From Spirochaeta thermophila DSM 6578 (lineage in GTDB: Bacteria > Spirochaetota > Spirochaetia > Winmispirales > Winmispiraceae), in NCBI RefSeq assembly GCF_000184345.1, contig NC_017583.1, forward strand, positions 1,860,001-1,924,000: 64,000 nt of DNA, in the 5' to 3' direction. Positions 35,336-44,415 of the stretch are shown here, one piece after another (position 1 is the first letter of the stretch; the number at the start of each line of letters is the position of its first letter). The position numbers and the translations under genes were made by a program. Under the pieces are notes generated by a model. It saw nothing but the letters and a program-made list of their open reading frames with translations, ran no database searches and was not told the DNA's origin.

Positions 35336-36490
35336 TCACCCCGCATACAGAGGGAAACTTTTGAGGGGCAGGAGGGCCGCCCCGAGGAGGGCCGAATCCC
35401 CCCCCAAGGGTGAGAGGAGGATGCTCACGTCGTGGTCCTCACAGAGCGAGGACTCCTCGAGGAGGATTCGGTTGAGGGGATCCATGAGCCGGGAACCGAA
35501 GATCGCGATCTCCCCTCCTATGTAGACGAAACGAGGATCGAACGAGAGGATGACGTTGTGGATACCGTACGAGAGGTACTCAACATACCTGTCCCACACC
35601 GTCATCGCCTCAGGCTCACCACCCTCCAGACCCTCGAGGAGCTCCTCGAGCGTCACTTCCTCTTTCTTCTTCTCGAACGAGTAGTCTTCGAGCAAGGCAG
35701 AGATGGAGGCGTACCGTTCCCAACACCCCTTCTTCCCGCAGTTGCAGAGCCTCCCCTGCGGGAAGATGGTCACGTGTCCCACTTCACCTGCCCGGGCGTT
35801 CGCTCCTCGATAGATGTCGCCCCCTATGATGATCCCCGCACCGATCCCCTCGGTGATGGAGATGTACACCACGGGGTCTTCGCCGTTACAGTGCCCGTTG
35901 AGCATGTGCTCGCCCAGGGCAGAGGCGTTCGCTTCGTTCTCCACCATCACGGGAAAGGGAAAGAGTTTCCCGAACTCCTCGAACGAGACGTTCTGCAGGT
36001 GGAGGTTCGGCGCCACCTCGAGCACCTTCCGCTCCGGATCGGTCACCCCCGGAAGGGCGATCCCCACCCCGAGGATCACCTCCGGAAGCAGGTCCTCCTC
36101 CCTGAGGAGCTCGCGAATCATCCTCTCGATGAGGGCAGAGAGCCCTGCAGGGGAGAGCCGTTCGGGAAGGCGCTCCTCCCGCTTCAGAACCGGTTCGGCG
36201 TAGAGGTTCGTGAGCGCAGCCTTGATCTTTCCGGGCCGCACCTCTATCCCTATGCTGTACCGCGCATCGGGTACGAACTCCACCTGGAGGGGACGCCTCC
36301 CGCCCCGGGACTCCGCCATCCCGGCCTCCCGCACGAATCCGTCGCGGATGAGGTCCTCCAGGTTGCTCGCCACCGTGGGCAGGCTCATGCCGGTCTCGAG
36401 GGCGATCTCCTGCCGGGTGAGGAGCCGCCTCTGAGCGAGGACCTTAAGGATCTTGTTCCGGTTCTGAATCCTTATATTCTTCACAGACAT
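35336..36490 (-). CDS. ROK-family transcriptional regulator, XylR-like
   Basis: A 384-residue repressor-type ROK protein. An N-terminal winged helix-turn-helix (RQEIALETGMSLPTVASNLE) is followed by the sugar-kinase-like fold: GVGIALPG, ITEGIGAGIIIGG, GEVGHVTI and the zinc motif CNCGKKGCWE. The next gene downstream of a common region is xylA, so it is probably the xylose-responsive repressor. It lies after xylA on the same strand with a terminator between them. Confidence 0.9.
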   Translation of the reverse strand: MSVKNIRIQNRNKILKVLAQRRLLTRQEIALETGMSLPTVASNLEDLIRDGFVREAGMAESRGGRRPLQVEFVPDARYSIGIEVRPGKIKAALTNLYAEPVLKREERLPERLSPAGLSALIERMIRELLREEDLLPEVILGVGIALPGVTDPERKVLEVAPNLHLQNVSFEEFGKLFPFPVMVENEANASALGEHMLNGHCNGEDPVVYISITEGIGAGIIIGGDIYRGANARAGEVGHVTIFPQGRLCNCGKKGCWERYASISALLEDYSFEKKKEEVTLEELLEGLEGGEPEAMTVWDRYVEYLSYGIHNVILSFDPRFVYIGGEIAIFGSRLMDPLNRILLEESSLCEDHDVSILLSPLGGDSALLGAALLPLKSFPLYAG

Positions 36491-36572
36491 AGGTATACCA
36501 CACCTTCACTCAAGATACAAGCATCTGCGAAAGTTCATTTAAAAACGCAACCCCCGGCCATCCAAAGCAGAA

Positions 36573-36597
36573 GGGGGGAGGGCCGTCCCCTCCCCCC
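36573..36597 (-). terminator. Terminator-like hairpin after xylA
   Basis: On the minus strand a perfect 10-bp stem (GGGGGGAGGG / CCCTCCCCCC) with a 5-base loop starts seven bases after the xylA stop and is followed by TTCTGCTTT. The stem is very stable but the T-run is poor. Confidence 0.6.
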
Positions 36598-36603
36598 GTG
36601 CCC

Positions 36604-37926
36604 TCAGGCTTCGAGCAGATACCGGTTGAGGACGGCCTCCAGGAGCTCCTGCCTGCCGGAGGCGTTCTTTATCTCTGCCTTGTCGATGATATAGGCTTCG
36701 AGGTCTTCGAATCCCACCTTGCCCTCGACGATCTTCTTGCCGATGCCCTCACGGTAGCTCGCGTACCGCTCCTCCACGTGCTTCTCTATGGCCTTGTCCT
36801 CGAGGAGCTTCCAGGCCACCTTGAACCCCCGTGCAAAGGCATCCATGCCGGCGATGTGGGCGATGAAGATATCCTCGGGCTCGAAGGATCCCCGCCGCAC
36901 CTTGGCGTCGAAGTTGAGCCCACCGGGAGCGATCCCGCCGTTCTTGATCACCTCGTACATCGCGAGGGTGGTCTCGTAGATGTTCGTGGGGAACTGATCG
37001 GTGTCCCATCCGAGGAGGTAGTCACCCTGGTTGACGTCCATGCTCCCCAGGATCCCGTTGATCCGGGCGAAGTGGAGTTCGTGCTGGAAGGTGTGATAGG
37101 CCAGGGTCGCATGATTCATCTCGATGTTCACCTTGAAGTAGGGCAGGAGGTCGTACTTCCTGAGGAACCCGTACACCGCAGCCACGTCGAAATCGTACTG
37201 GTGCTTGGTAGGCTCCTTGGGCTTCGGCTCGATGAGGAACTGCCCCTTGAACCCTATCTTCTTGGCGTAGTCCACCGCCATGTGGAGGAAGCGGGCGAGG
37301 TTGTCGAGCTCGAGCTGCATGTTCGTGTTGAGCAGGGTCTCGTACCCTTCGCGACCGCCCCAGAACACGTAGTTCTGGCCGTCCAGGTACAGGGTCACCT
37401 CGAGCGCCTTCTTGACCTGGGCCGCCGCATAGGCGAAGACCTCGGCGTTGGGCGAGGTGGATGCCCCATGCACGTAACGCGGATGGCTGAAGAGGTTCGC
37501 GGTTCCCCACAGGAGCTTCACAGGGCTGTCCTTCATGAGGTCCTTGGTGTATTCGACCACCTCGTCCAGGAGCTTATTGGTCTCCCTGAGCGTGGTCCCC
37601 TCGGGTGCGATGTCCCTGTCGTGAAAGCAGAAGAAGGGGATCTCCAGCTTCTCCGCGATCTCGAAACAGGCCCGCATCCTGGCCTTGGCCTGCTCCATGG
37701 GATCGGAGATCGAGAGCCATGGACGGATCATGGTGCCCACCCCGAAGGGGTCCTGCCCGCTCCCGTTGAGGGTGTGCCAGTAGGCAAGGGCGAAGCGGAG
37801 GTGCTCCTTGAGCGGCTTGCCACCGATCACCTCATCGGGGTTGTAGTACTTGAACGCGAGGGGATTATCGGATCCCGGTCCCTCGTAAGGGATCTTTGAG
37901 ATGTTCTTGAAAAATTCATTGATCAT
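36604..37926 (-). CDS. xylA: Xylose isomerase
   Basis: The metal-dependent enzyme converts D-xylose to xylulose. The 440-residue length and motifs fit the long (class II) form: [12 protein letters not shown] with catalytic His/Asp, [47 protein letters not shown] and [19 protein letters not shown] lies before the ATG. No xylulokinase or transporter is in the window. Confidence 0.97.
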   Translation of the reverse strand: MINEFFKNISKIPYEGPGSDNPLAFKYYNPDEVIGGKPLKEHLRFALAYWHTLNGSGQDPFGVGTMIRPWLSISDPMEQAKARMRACFEIAEKLEIPFFCFHDRDIAPEGTTLRETNKLLDEVVEYTKDLMKDSPVKLLWGTANLFSHPRYVHGASTSPNAEVFAYAAAQVKKALEVTLYLDGQNYVFWGGREGYETLLNTNMQLELDNLARFLHMAVDYAKKIGFKGQFLIEPKPKEPTKHQYDFDVAAVYGFLRKYDLLPYFKVNIEMNHATLAYHTFQHELHFARINGILGSMDVNQGDYLLGWDTDQFPTNIYETTLAMYEVIKNGGIAPGGLNFDAKVRRGSFEPEDIFIAHIAGMDAFARGFKVAWKLLEDKAIEKHVEERYASYREGIGKKIVEGKVGFEDLEAYIIDKAEIKNASGRQELLEAVLNRYLLEA

Positions 37927-37964
37927 GGCCCTCTCCTTGGTTTATGAGATCTTCTTACTCAATC

Positions 37965-37993
37965 AGTATAGCAGGAGAGGGCCTAAAAGACAA
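37965..37993 (-). promoter_or_regulatory. Promoter of xylA
   Basis: On the minus strand TTGTCT (complement of 37988-37993) and TATACT (37965-37970) are 17 bases apart, with A/T-rich sequence upstream. The predicted start is about 30 bases before the ATG. No convincing XylR palindrome is seen; TGAG-N9-CTCA downstream of the start is weak. Confidence 0.55.
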
Positions 37994-38031
37994 GAACTTT
38001 TATAAAGAAAATTAATAAACCACCCTCTTCC

Positions 38032-39210
38032 CTATCCTTCTCGAGGATCCACCTCTTTTTCGTAGTCGATCTCTTTGAACCCGAACCCGTGGAGATTGAG
38101 GAAGTCCGTGAGGTATCCGTCCACGTCGGCCTCGGTATCCAACGTCTCGGTGGTGATCCGTTCCCACACCTCGGCCACCTCCCTCTGCACATCCTCCCGC
38201 ATCTCCCAGTCGTCCATGCGGATCCGGCCTTCATCGTCCACAGGCACCGGTCCTCCCGCGTAGAGCCGCTCTGCGAGCATGCGGTACATCTGTTCGATAC
38301 AGCCCTCGTGGATGCCTTTGGCCTTCATCACCGTAAAGAGGATCGAGAGGTAGAGGGGCACCGCAGGGATCACCGCGCTCGCACGGGTGACCACCGCCTT
38401 GTTCACCGACACATAGGCCTTCCCGCCCACAGAGGCGAGCGCCTCGTCGAGGGTCTTGGCCGTGGCCTCGAGGTGCTCCTTGGCCTTCCCTATGGTCCCC
38501 TCCCTGTAGATGGGTCGGGTGAGCTCGGGACCGATGTAGGAGTAGGCCACCGTCACCGCTCCCTCCGCGAGCACACCGCCCTCCTTCAAGGCCTCCACCC
38601 AGAGCTGCCAGTCCTCGCCTCCCATCACCTTCACCGTGGCCTCGATCTCTTCCTCGGAGGCCGGCTCAATGGCGGCCTGGACGACTTCCCGCTTGAGGGG
38701 ATCGAGGGCCTTGGAGGTGTAGGTCCGGCCGATGGGTTTGAGCGCCGACCGGTAGGTCACCCCGGAGACCGGGTCCGTCCTCACCCCTGAGGCAAGGCTA
38801 TACACAAAAAGGTCGATCGTGCCGTACTCCTTCTTTATGAGGTCGACCACCTGCGCTTTCACCTCGAAGGAAAAGGCGTCGCCGTTGATGTCGTGGACCT
38901 TGAGACCGGCCGCTTCGGCCCTCTTGAGGAAGTGCCGGGCTGCGTACCACCCCGGCGTGCCGGTGCGTTTCTCGGACGGTTCCTTCTCGAAGTACACCCC
39001 TATGGTGGCGGCTCCTGCCCCGAACCCCGCGGCGATCCGGGTGGCCAGGCCGTATCCTCCCGAGGATCCCACCACCAGGACGTTCTTCGGACCCGACGAG
39101 AGCGGACCTCGCTGTCTCACGTAGTCTATCTGCCTGTCGACGAACAGCCTGCACCCTTCCGGATGGGCGTTCATGCAGATGTTGTTCCGGATCATGGGCT
39201 TTATCACCAT
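38032..39210 (-). CDS. fabV: Trans-2-enoyl-CoA/ACP reductase FabV
   Basis: An NADH-dependent enoyl reductase for the last step of fatty-acid elongation. The start is the ATG before VIKPMIRNNICMNAHPEGC, after AAAGGAGTGAGAGGT. The NAD fold is VLVVGSSGGYGLATRIAAGF with Glu in VYFEKE. The catalytic Tyr-X8-Lys pair is in YSYIGPELTRPIYREGTIGK. 392 residues is normal. It is divergent from hflK and faces a perfect palindrome. Confidence 0.95.
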   Translation of the reverse strand: MVIKPMIRNNICMNAHPEGCRLFVDRQIDYVRQRGPLSSGPKNVLVVGSSGGYGLATRIAAGFGAGAATIGVYFEKEPSEKRTGTPGWYAARHFLKRAEAAGLKVHDINGDAFSFEVKAQVVDLIKKEYGTIDLFVYSLASGVRTDPVSGVTYRSALKPIGRTYTSKALDPLKREVVQAAIEPASEEEIEATVKVMGGEDWQLWVEALKEGGVLAEGAVTVAYSYIGPELTRPIYREGTIGKAKEHLEATAKTLDEALASVGGKAYVSVNKAVVTRASAVIPAVPLYLSILFTVMKAKGIHEGCIEQMYRMLAERLYAGGPVPVDDEGRIRMDDWEMREDVQREVAEVWERITTETLDTEADVDGYLTDFLNLHGFGFKEIDYEKEVDPREG

Positions 39211-39250
39211 ACCTCTCACTCCTTTCGTGCGTAATCGGCGGACGAGTCTC

Positions 39251-39279
39251 ATACTATGTCGAAAAGGAGAGGAGGTCAA
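39251..39279 (-). promoter_or_regulatory. Promoter of fabV
   Basis: On the minus strand TTGACC (complement of 39274-39279) and TAGTAT (39251-39256) are separated by 17 bases. The palindrome 39285-39305 lies directly upstream of the -35 box. Confidence 0.6.
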
Positions 39280-39284
39280 GCGTT

Positions 39285-39305
39285 TATTCGGCCGCCGGCC
39301 GAATA
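39285..39305. promoter_or_regulatory. Perfect 21-bp palindrome between the fabV and hflK promoters
   Basis: Arms TATTCGGCC and GGCCGAATA surround a GCC centre without mismatch. It lies between the -35 boxes of two divergent promoters, the typical place for a dimeric regulator acting on both. No regulator gene adjoins. Confidence 0.6.
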
Positions 39306-39317
39306 TTTCCCCCGTTG

Positions 39318-39346
39318 TTGACGGTAGGGGGTATTGGTAGTACGCT
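39318..39346 (+). promoter_or_regulatory. Promoter of hflK-hflC
   Basis: TTGACG (39318-39323), a 17-base spacer and TACGCT (39341-39346) place the start near 39353, about 30 bases before the hflK ATG. Confidence 0.45.
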
Positions 39347-39382
39347 TTACTGTCAGCACCTGAACGCAAGGGGAGGAACACC

Positions 39383-40372
39383 ATGTATGAACGAGACGTC
39401 ACTCCCAAACCGGTACCGTTCTATCTGAAACCCAGGATACTGCTCCTGGTGGTACTGGTGGTAGTGGGACTCATCCTTTTCTTCACGAGCTTCTTCGTGG
39501 TCGATCAGACCGAGGAGGCCGTGGTACTCCGATTCGGGAGGTACCACCGCACAGTGGGGCCGGGTCTGCACTGGAAACTACCGCTCGGCATAGACCGCAA
39601 CTACAACGTCCCCACCCAGGTCATCCAGAACATGAGTTTCGGCTTCAGGACCGAACGACCCGGCGTGGTCACGGTGTACTCCAGCCGCGACTACCCCGGC
39701 GAATCCATCATGCTCACCGGCGACCTCAACATAGTGGACGTGGAGTGGATCATCCAGTACCGGATCGTCGATCCGAAGGCCTGGCTCTTCAACGTGGAGG
39801 ACAGGACCAAGACCATCCGTGACATATCCCAGTCGGTCATCAACATGCTCGTGGGAGACAGGGCCATCCTCAACGTCATCAGCGTCGACCGGACCATGAT
39901 CGAGAGCGAGGGACAGGAGCTCATGAACCAGCTCTTCAAGCAATACGACCTCGGGATCACCGTGACTGCGGTGAAGCTGCAGAACGTGGTGCCCCCCAAG
40001 GGCGAGGTGCAGGACGCCTTCGAGGACGTGAACAAGGCCATCCAGGACATGAACCGGCTCATCAACGAAGGTAAGGAAGCCTACAACAAGGAGATCCCGA
40101 GGGTGAAGGGCGAGGCGCAGCGGATCATCCAGGAGGCCGAGGGATACAGGGCCGAACGGATCAACCGGGCGGAAGGCGAGGCGAAGCGATTCCTCTCGGT
40201 CCTCGAAGAGTACCGCAAGGCCCCTGAGATCACGCGCACCAGGCTCTACTACGAGATGCTCGAAAAGGTGCTCCAGAACGCCGAGAGCCTCGACCTGGTG
40301 GACAAGACCCTGGAGAACTTCCTCCCACTCAAAGCACTGGGTGGCACCGGTACCACAGGAGGCGCACGATGA
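39383..40372 (+). CDS. hflK: HflK, FtsH-associated SPFH protein
   Basis: A membrane-anchored SPFH/band-7 protein. One N-terminal helix (about residues 19-40) is followed by VDQTEEAVVLRFGRYHRTVGPGLHWKLP split over the SPFH start, then VEWIIQYRI, the RIIQEAEGYRAERINRAEGEA helix and ALGGTGTTGGAR at the end. With HflC it forms a ring around FtsH and tempers membrane-protein turnover. The stop overlaps hflC by four bases. GGGGAGG precedes the ATG. Confidence 0.94.
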   Translation: MYERDVTPKPVPFYLKPRILLLVVLVVVGLILFFTSFFVVDQTEEAVVLRFGRYHRTVGPGLHWKLPLGIDRNYNVPTQVIQNMSFGFRTERPGVVTVYSSRDYPGESIMLTGDLNIVDVEWIIQYRIVDPKAWLFNVEDRTKTIRDISQSVINMLVGDRAILNVISVDRTMIESEGQELMNQLFKQYDLGITVTAVKLQNVVPPKGEVQDAFEDVNKAIQDMNRLINEGKEAYNKEIPRVKGEAQRIIQEAEGYRAERINRAEGEAKRFLSVLEEYRKAPEITRTRLYYEMLEKVLQNAESLDLVDKTLENFLPLKALGGTGTTGGAR

Positions 40373-41358
40373 AAAAGCTCGTAAACACCCTGATCGTCAT
40401 CGCAGTGGTCCTCTTCATCTTCCTCCTCTTCGGGCCGTTCTATGTGCTCTACGAGGGAGAACAGGCTGTGGTCATCCGCTTTGGAAAGATCGTCCGGGTG
40501 GATCAGGAGGCAGGCCTCAAGACCAAGGTCCCGATGGTGGACAATGTGGTGAAATTCTCGAAGAAGATCCTCTCCTGGGATGGAGAACCGCAACGCATCC
40601 CCACTCTCGAACAGCAGTTCATCTGGGTGGACACCACCGCCCGCTGGCGTATCACCGATCCGGCGAAGTTCTACTCCACCCTCACCACCATGGAGCGCGC
40701 CTACTCACGCCTCGACGACATCATCGACAGTGCGGTGCGAACGGTCATCTCCGCCAACCCCCTCCGCGAGGCAGTCCGCAACTCCAACATCATCAACGAA
40801 AGAATGGCCGAAGAGGTGATACCTCTCGAAATAGGCGAGGAACCTGCGCTCACAGAGGAGCTGAAACAATACACCCAGGTATCCACCCAGCAGGAGCTCA
40901 TCAAGAAGGGCCGGAAGGTGCTCTCCGACGAGATGCTCACATTGGTGAAAGAGGTGGTTCCCAACTTCGGCATCGAGGTGATCGACGTGATCATCCGCCA
41001 GATACGCTACTCCGACGACCTCACAGAGAGCGTGTACCAACGCATGATCAAAGAGAGAAACCAGATCGCCCAAGCCTACCGGTCGTTCGGAGAAGGAAAG
41101 AAGCAGGAATGGCTGGGTAAGCTCGAACGTGACAAGAAGACGATCCTCTCCGAGGCCGAGAAGAAGGCGAACGAGGTGAAGGGACAGGCCGACGCCGAAG
41201 CCACGAGGATATACGCCGAGGCCTTCAGCAGAGATCCCGACTTCTTCAGGTTCTGGCGCGCGGTCCAGTCCTATGAGCTCACGCTCCCGGAACTCAAGAA
41301 GATCCTCTCCACCGATATGGACTACTTCGACTTCCTTTACAACCCCAACGCGAGGTGA
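40369..41358 (+). CDS. hflC: HflC, FtsH-associated SPFH protein
   Basis: The second SPFH subunit, 329 residues. A membrane helix at about 6-27 precedes VLYEGEQAVVIRFGKIVRVD, WVDTTARWRITDPAKFY and, near the C-terminus, EAEKKANEVKGQADAEATRI plus AFSRDPDFFRFWRAVQSYE. The ending is the usual HflC helix. It starts inside the hflK stop (ATGA) and is followed by a terminator. Confidence 0.95.
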   Translation: MKKLVNTLIVIAVVLFIFLLFGPFYVLYEGEQAVVIRFGKIVRVDQEAGLKTKVPMVDNVVKFSKKILSWDGEPQRIPTLEQQFIWVDTTARWRITDPAKFYSTLTTMERAYSRLDDIIDSAVRTVISANPLREAVRNSNIINERMAEEVIPLEIGEEPALTEELKQYTQVSTQQELIKKGRKVLSDEMLTLVKEVVPNFGIEVIDVIIRQIRYSDDLTESVYQRMIKERNQIAQAYRSFGEGKKQEWLGKLERDKKTILSEAEKKANEVKGQADAEATRIYAEAFSRDPDFFRFWRAVQSYELTLPELKKILSTDMDYFDFLYNPNAR

Positions 41359-41366
41359 GATTCCAC

Positions 41367-41400
41367 GGGCGCCCGGTATGATCGGGCGCCCTTCTCTTCT
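41367..41400 (+). terminator. Rho-independent-type terminator of hflKC
   Basis: GGGCGCCCG (41367-41375) pairs perfectly with CGGGCGCCC (41383-41391) over a seven-base loop and is followed by TTCTCTTCTCC. Confidence 0.7.
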
Positions 41401-41426
41401 CCGTAACGTAAAAGGGGAGGGAAATC

Positions 41427-41456
41427 GTGACAGGCACTCCCCCTATGTGGTATATT
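41427..41456 (+). promoter_or_regulatory. Promoter of the 978-residue orphan gene
   Basis: GTGACA (41427-41432) and TATATT (41451-41456) with an 18-base spacer put the start about 15 bases before the ATG at 41479. Confidence 0.5.
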
Positions 41457-41478
41457 TTCCTTGAAGAGAGACGCCGGG

Positions 41479-44415
41479 ATGTCCGAACACCTCGATCCTT
41501 CAATCTACGATCTCGAAGCTGAAGAGCTGGATTCGTACCGAAGGGAGGAGGTTTTCCCCTCTCCTCCAGAAGGGGAGAGGAAGTACTGGCGTCTCATCAG
41601 GGAGGCAGGGACCTCTCCGTCCCAGAGCATCCCCTTCCTTTCGGCCGTGCAGCTCGATCAGATCCGCAGACCTGCCGATCGGGTGGGACTCGAGCGATTG
41701 TTCCTCGCCTATCTCACCCATGGCGGGCCCACCTGGCTCAACCCGTACCCTCTCCTCCAGCGCCTCGAACGCTCCCTTGAGAAATACCTCGGCCCGAAGA
41801 AGGCCCTCGCACCGCTCGTGGACCTGCTCGCCCGTCTTGCGGAGAAGGGGATCTCTCCCCATGGATTCCTCCTCTACGTGGTGCTCCCCAGGATGGAAGG
41901 CGACTTCAACTGGCGGGAGTGGGAAGACCATCACTTCCCCGCCTTCCGCACCATCGGGGACCTCCTCGTCTCACTCAGACAGGAGGCGCCCTTCGACAAG
42001 CCGGTACTGGGCGACGAACACCTCCACCTGGCCCGCGACGTGGTACTCATCAAATACCTCGCCCGGCCCCTCGCCCGCCTCCCACGTGCGGAACTGCAAC
42101 GAGACGATCTCATCCTGGAATACCAGAGCGTATGGCGGTCGCTCCACCTGGCCAGCACCACCTTCATCCACTTCCTCAGGACCCACATCCTCGGCCCCCT
42201 CTACACCCTTTCGGGGAAGCTCTCACTGGATCAGATCATCGAGCTCCTCGCCCCCCTCCCCGAACTCGAACCGCTCCTCGCCTCTCTCCCACCGGAGAAA
42301 GGCCTCAGCGTGCACCTCTACCACGCCCTCCCTGAGAGAGAGATCCTCAAGCGGACGACGAAAGACTATCTCCCCTCTCACGTGATCAGAGAACTCTCCG
42401 CCTATACCAGGCTCGTCGCACGTCTCCTCCCTCGGCCCCTGGGGATCCCCGTGCTCAGGCTCATAGCCTATCTCCTCCGCATGCGGATGGAACCCGACCT
42501 CGGCCGCACCATCCTCTCCCTCGTGGAGTCCCTGCCGCCGAAGGGAGGGCTCGTGCTCTACAAGTGGCACCTGAAGAGGCTTTTCTCGATCCCCGTCAAT
42601 CGACGGGAAGCCTTCATCGCTGAAACAGCCGGCCACCAGGGGGTACACCCGGCCTATCCCTTCACCGAGGATCTCTTCCCCGATCCGGAAGAAACACACC
42701 AGCGTCACGCCTTTGCGGAGTACGCGAAGCTCCTCTCCGTGGAGCCCGATCGCATTAAGGGGGCCTCCGACATCGTACACCTCTACCTCCGCCGGCACCC
42801 CGAGCTCGAGCCCGTCTTCTCTCTCATCCGGGAGGACATCCTCGAAGGCCGCGACCGCAGATGGGACCCCGAGCGCATCTCCCTCTACGACAAGGCCACC
42901 GGTCCCATCCACGCCCCCTTCCTCCGCACCATCATCCCCGGCATGGGCTCCCTCTTCTACACCGCTCCCAAGTCCCCCTCCTTCCAGGATCTCGCCTCCC
43001 GCTATCCGGTCTCGCCCACCCTCCCCCCACTCTCCCACACCTTCCCGCTCACCCTCACCACCTCCACCCCCCAGCTCTGGGAAGAGGCGTCCGTGAAGGA
43101 ACGCATTGCCCTCCAACCACTCCTCGCCGTGAGTGCCGTCTTCCGCACCCCCCTCGCCTCCCCCCCTGAACAGGAAGTCTTCCGGGCCATCAGCAGAAAA
43201 CTCCTCTCGCTCAGGGAACCGCTGGAGCGCACCTATCAGGAACTCGCCGCCGCCCCCTCCCCGAGTCCCGAAGCCGCACACCTCCGCCAGCGCTACGAGC
43301 ACCTCCTCGCCCGCCAGCGCGCCCTCCGTACCGCACTCGGCCTCTATCAGGAGGCATCTCCCCACCTGCGATTCCTCATCGCCCTCATGGTAGGGGCACA
43401 CTTCGGCAAATCCGACCCCGAACTCTCCCGACTCGCCCTCTCGTGGACCCTCGCCCGTTACCGGCACGACCCCCTCCTCGCCAAGCAGATCGCCTATCTC
43501 TCCGAGGACCTCGCCGAGGACGACCTCTCCCTCGCGCAGCTCTCCCAGATCACCCTGAGTCTCGAACACCTCTTCAGGCTCGTGGCGGACGATCCCCACA
43601 TCCGGGACGCCCTCGACCACACCTCCACCGAACAGCAGGACGTCCTCGCTCCCTTCCTTCTCACCAGACGGAAGACGCTCACCCTCGACGCCGTGGACGC
43701 CGCCCTCAAACGCCTCTGCCGCTACCACCAGATGCTCGCCGAGCAGGCCAAGTGGCAGGAACTCCTCTCCCGCACCTACCGGCAGGAGGAGCCCCCCCAC
43801 ACCTTCAAGCTCTACCTCTCGAAGACCCCCCTCGACGCCTACTACGGCGACATGGGCGGGATCTGTCTCTCCGAACACCCCGAAGCCATCACGAACCCCG
43901 ACCTCTACGTGGCGAGACTCGCCGACCTCACCTCGGGCACCATCCAAGGGGTGGCCGTGCTCTACCGCAACACCGTCCCCTCTCAGAGCATGGGCGGCAG
44001 GCCCTACTGGTTCGCCTTTGCCATCAACCCCCTCCCCTCCCTCTGCCGCAAACTCTCCAACGCCCAGCTCCTCCAGATGTACCTCAACTACCGCATCCTC
44101 TTCGAGGAGCTCTCGCGCCGCACGGGCATGCCCGTACTCCTTCCCGGCATCTCGAGCTGGGGCATCATCTCCAACAACGACCACCTGCGCCGCATCATCC
44201 TACGGTATGAGCTCATGAGGAAACCGCCCGTCCTCAAGGACGCCACAGGCTTCTCCTTCTACTACCACGAGTACCAGTACGCCCATGCCGCATGCATCAT
44301 CGACCCCGCCCGACCCGACTCCTTCACCGCCCGGCGGGACCTCGAAGCCCTCACCGCCCACCTCGCGTCTGACAGCGCCACAGCACCCGCACCATCAGCT
44401 CCCGTCTCGGCCTGA
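41479..44415 (+). CDS. Large cytoplasmic protein of unknown function
   Basis: A 978-residue protein without signal peptide or clear membrane segments. The start is the ATG after GAGAGACGCCGGG; a TTG six codons earlier is the alternative. Composition is Leu/Arg/Pro-rich with many short helices, so the first ~700 residues resemble a helical-repeat scaffold. The C-terminal ~250 residues (KLYLSKTPLDAYYGDMGGIC, a WFAFAINPLPSL segment and SWGIISNNDHLRR) look more like a globular enzyme or binding domain. I recognise no family. It ends 21 bp inside the convergent EAL gene. Confidence 0.85.
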   Translation: MSEHLDPSIYDLEAEELDSYRREEVFPSPPEGERKYWRLIREAGTSPSQSIPFLSAVQLDQIRRPADRVGLERLFLAYLTHGGPTWLNPYPLLQRLERSLEKYLGPKKALAPLVDLLARLAEKGISPHGFLLYVVLPRMEGDFNWREWEDHHFPAFRTIGDLLVSLRQEAPFDKPVLGDEHLHLARDVVLIKYLARPLARLPRAELQRDDLILEYQSVWRSLHLASTTFIHFLRTHILGPLYTLSGKLSLDQIIELLAPLPELEPLLASLPPEKGLSVHLYHALPEREILKRTTKDYLPSHVIRELSAYTRLVARLLPRPLGIPVLRLIAYLLRMRMEPDLGRTILSLVESLPPKGGLVLYKWHLKRLFSIPVNRREAFIAETAGHQGVHPAYPFTEDLFPDPEETHQRHAFAEYAKLLSVEPDRIKGASDIVHLYLRRHPELEPVFSLIREDILEGRDRRWDPERISLYDKATGPIHAPFLRTIIPGMGSLFYTAPKSPSFQDLASRYPVSPTLPPLSHTFPLTLTTSTPQLWEEASVKERIALQPLLAVSAVFRTPLASPPEQEVFRAISRKLLSLREPLERTYQELAAAPSPSPEAAHLRQRYEHLLARQRALRTALGLYQEASPHLRFLIALMVGAHFGKSDPELSRLALSWTLARYRHDPLLAKQIAYLSEDLAEDDLSLAQLSQITLSLEHLFRLVADDPHIRDALDHTSTEQQDVLAPFLLTRRKTLTLDAVDAALKRLCRYHQMLAEQAKWQELLSRTYRQEEPPHTFKLYLSKTPLDAYYGDMGGICLSEHPEAITNPDLYVARLADLTSGTIQGVAVLYRNTVPSQSMGGRPYWFAFAINPLPSLCRKLSNAQLLQMYLNYRILFEELSRRTGMPVLLPGISSWGIISNNDHLRRIILRYELMRKPPVLKDATGFSFYYHEYQYAHAACIIDPARPDSFTARRDLEALTAHLASDSATAPAPSAPVSA

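Noticed and set aside
42223-44184. 653-codon minus-strand frame opposite the orphan gene
   Set aside because: Glu/Gly-rich shadow. The plus-strand frame has a promoter, a sensible start and normal composition. As the plus product is itself unknown, this is slightly less certain than the others.
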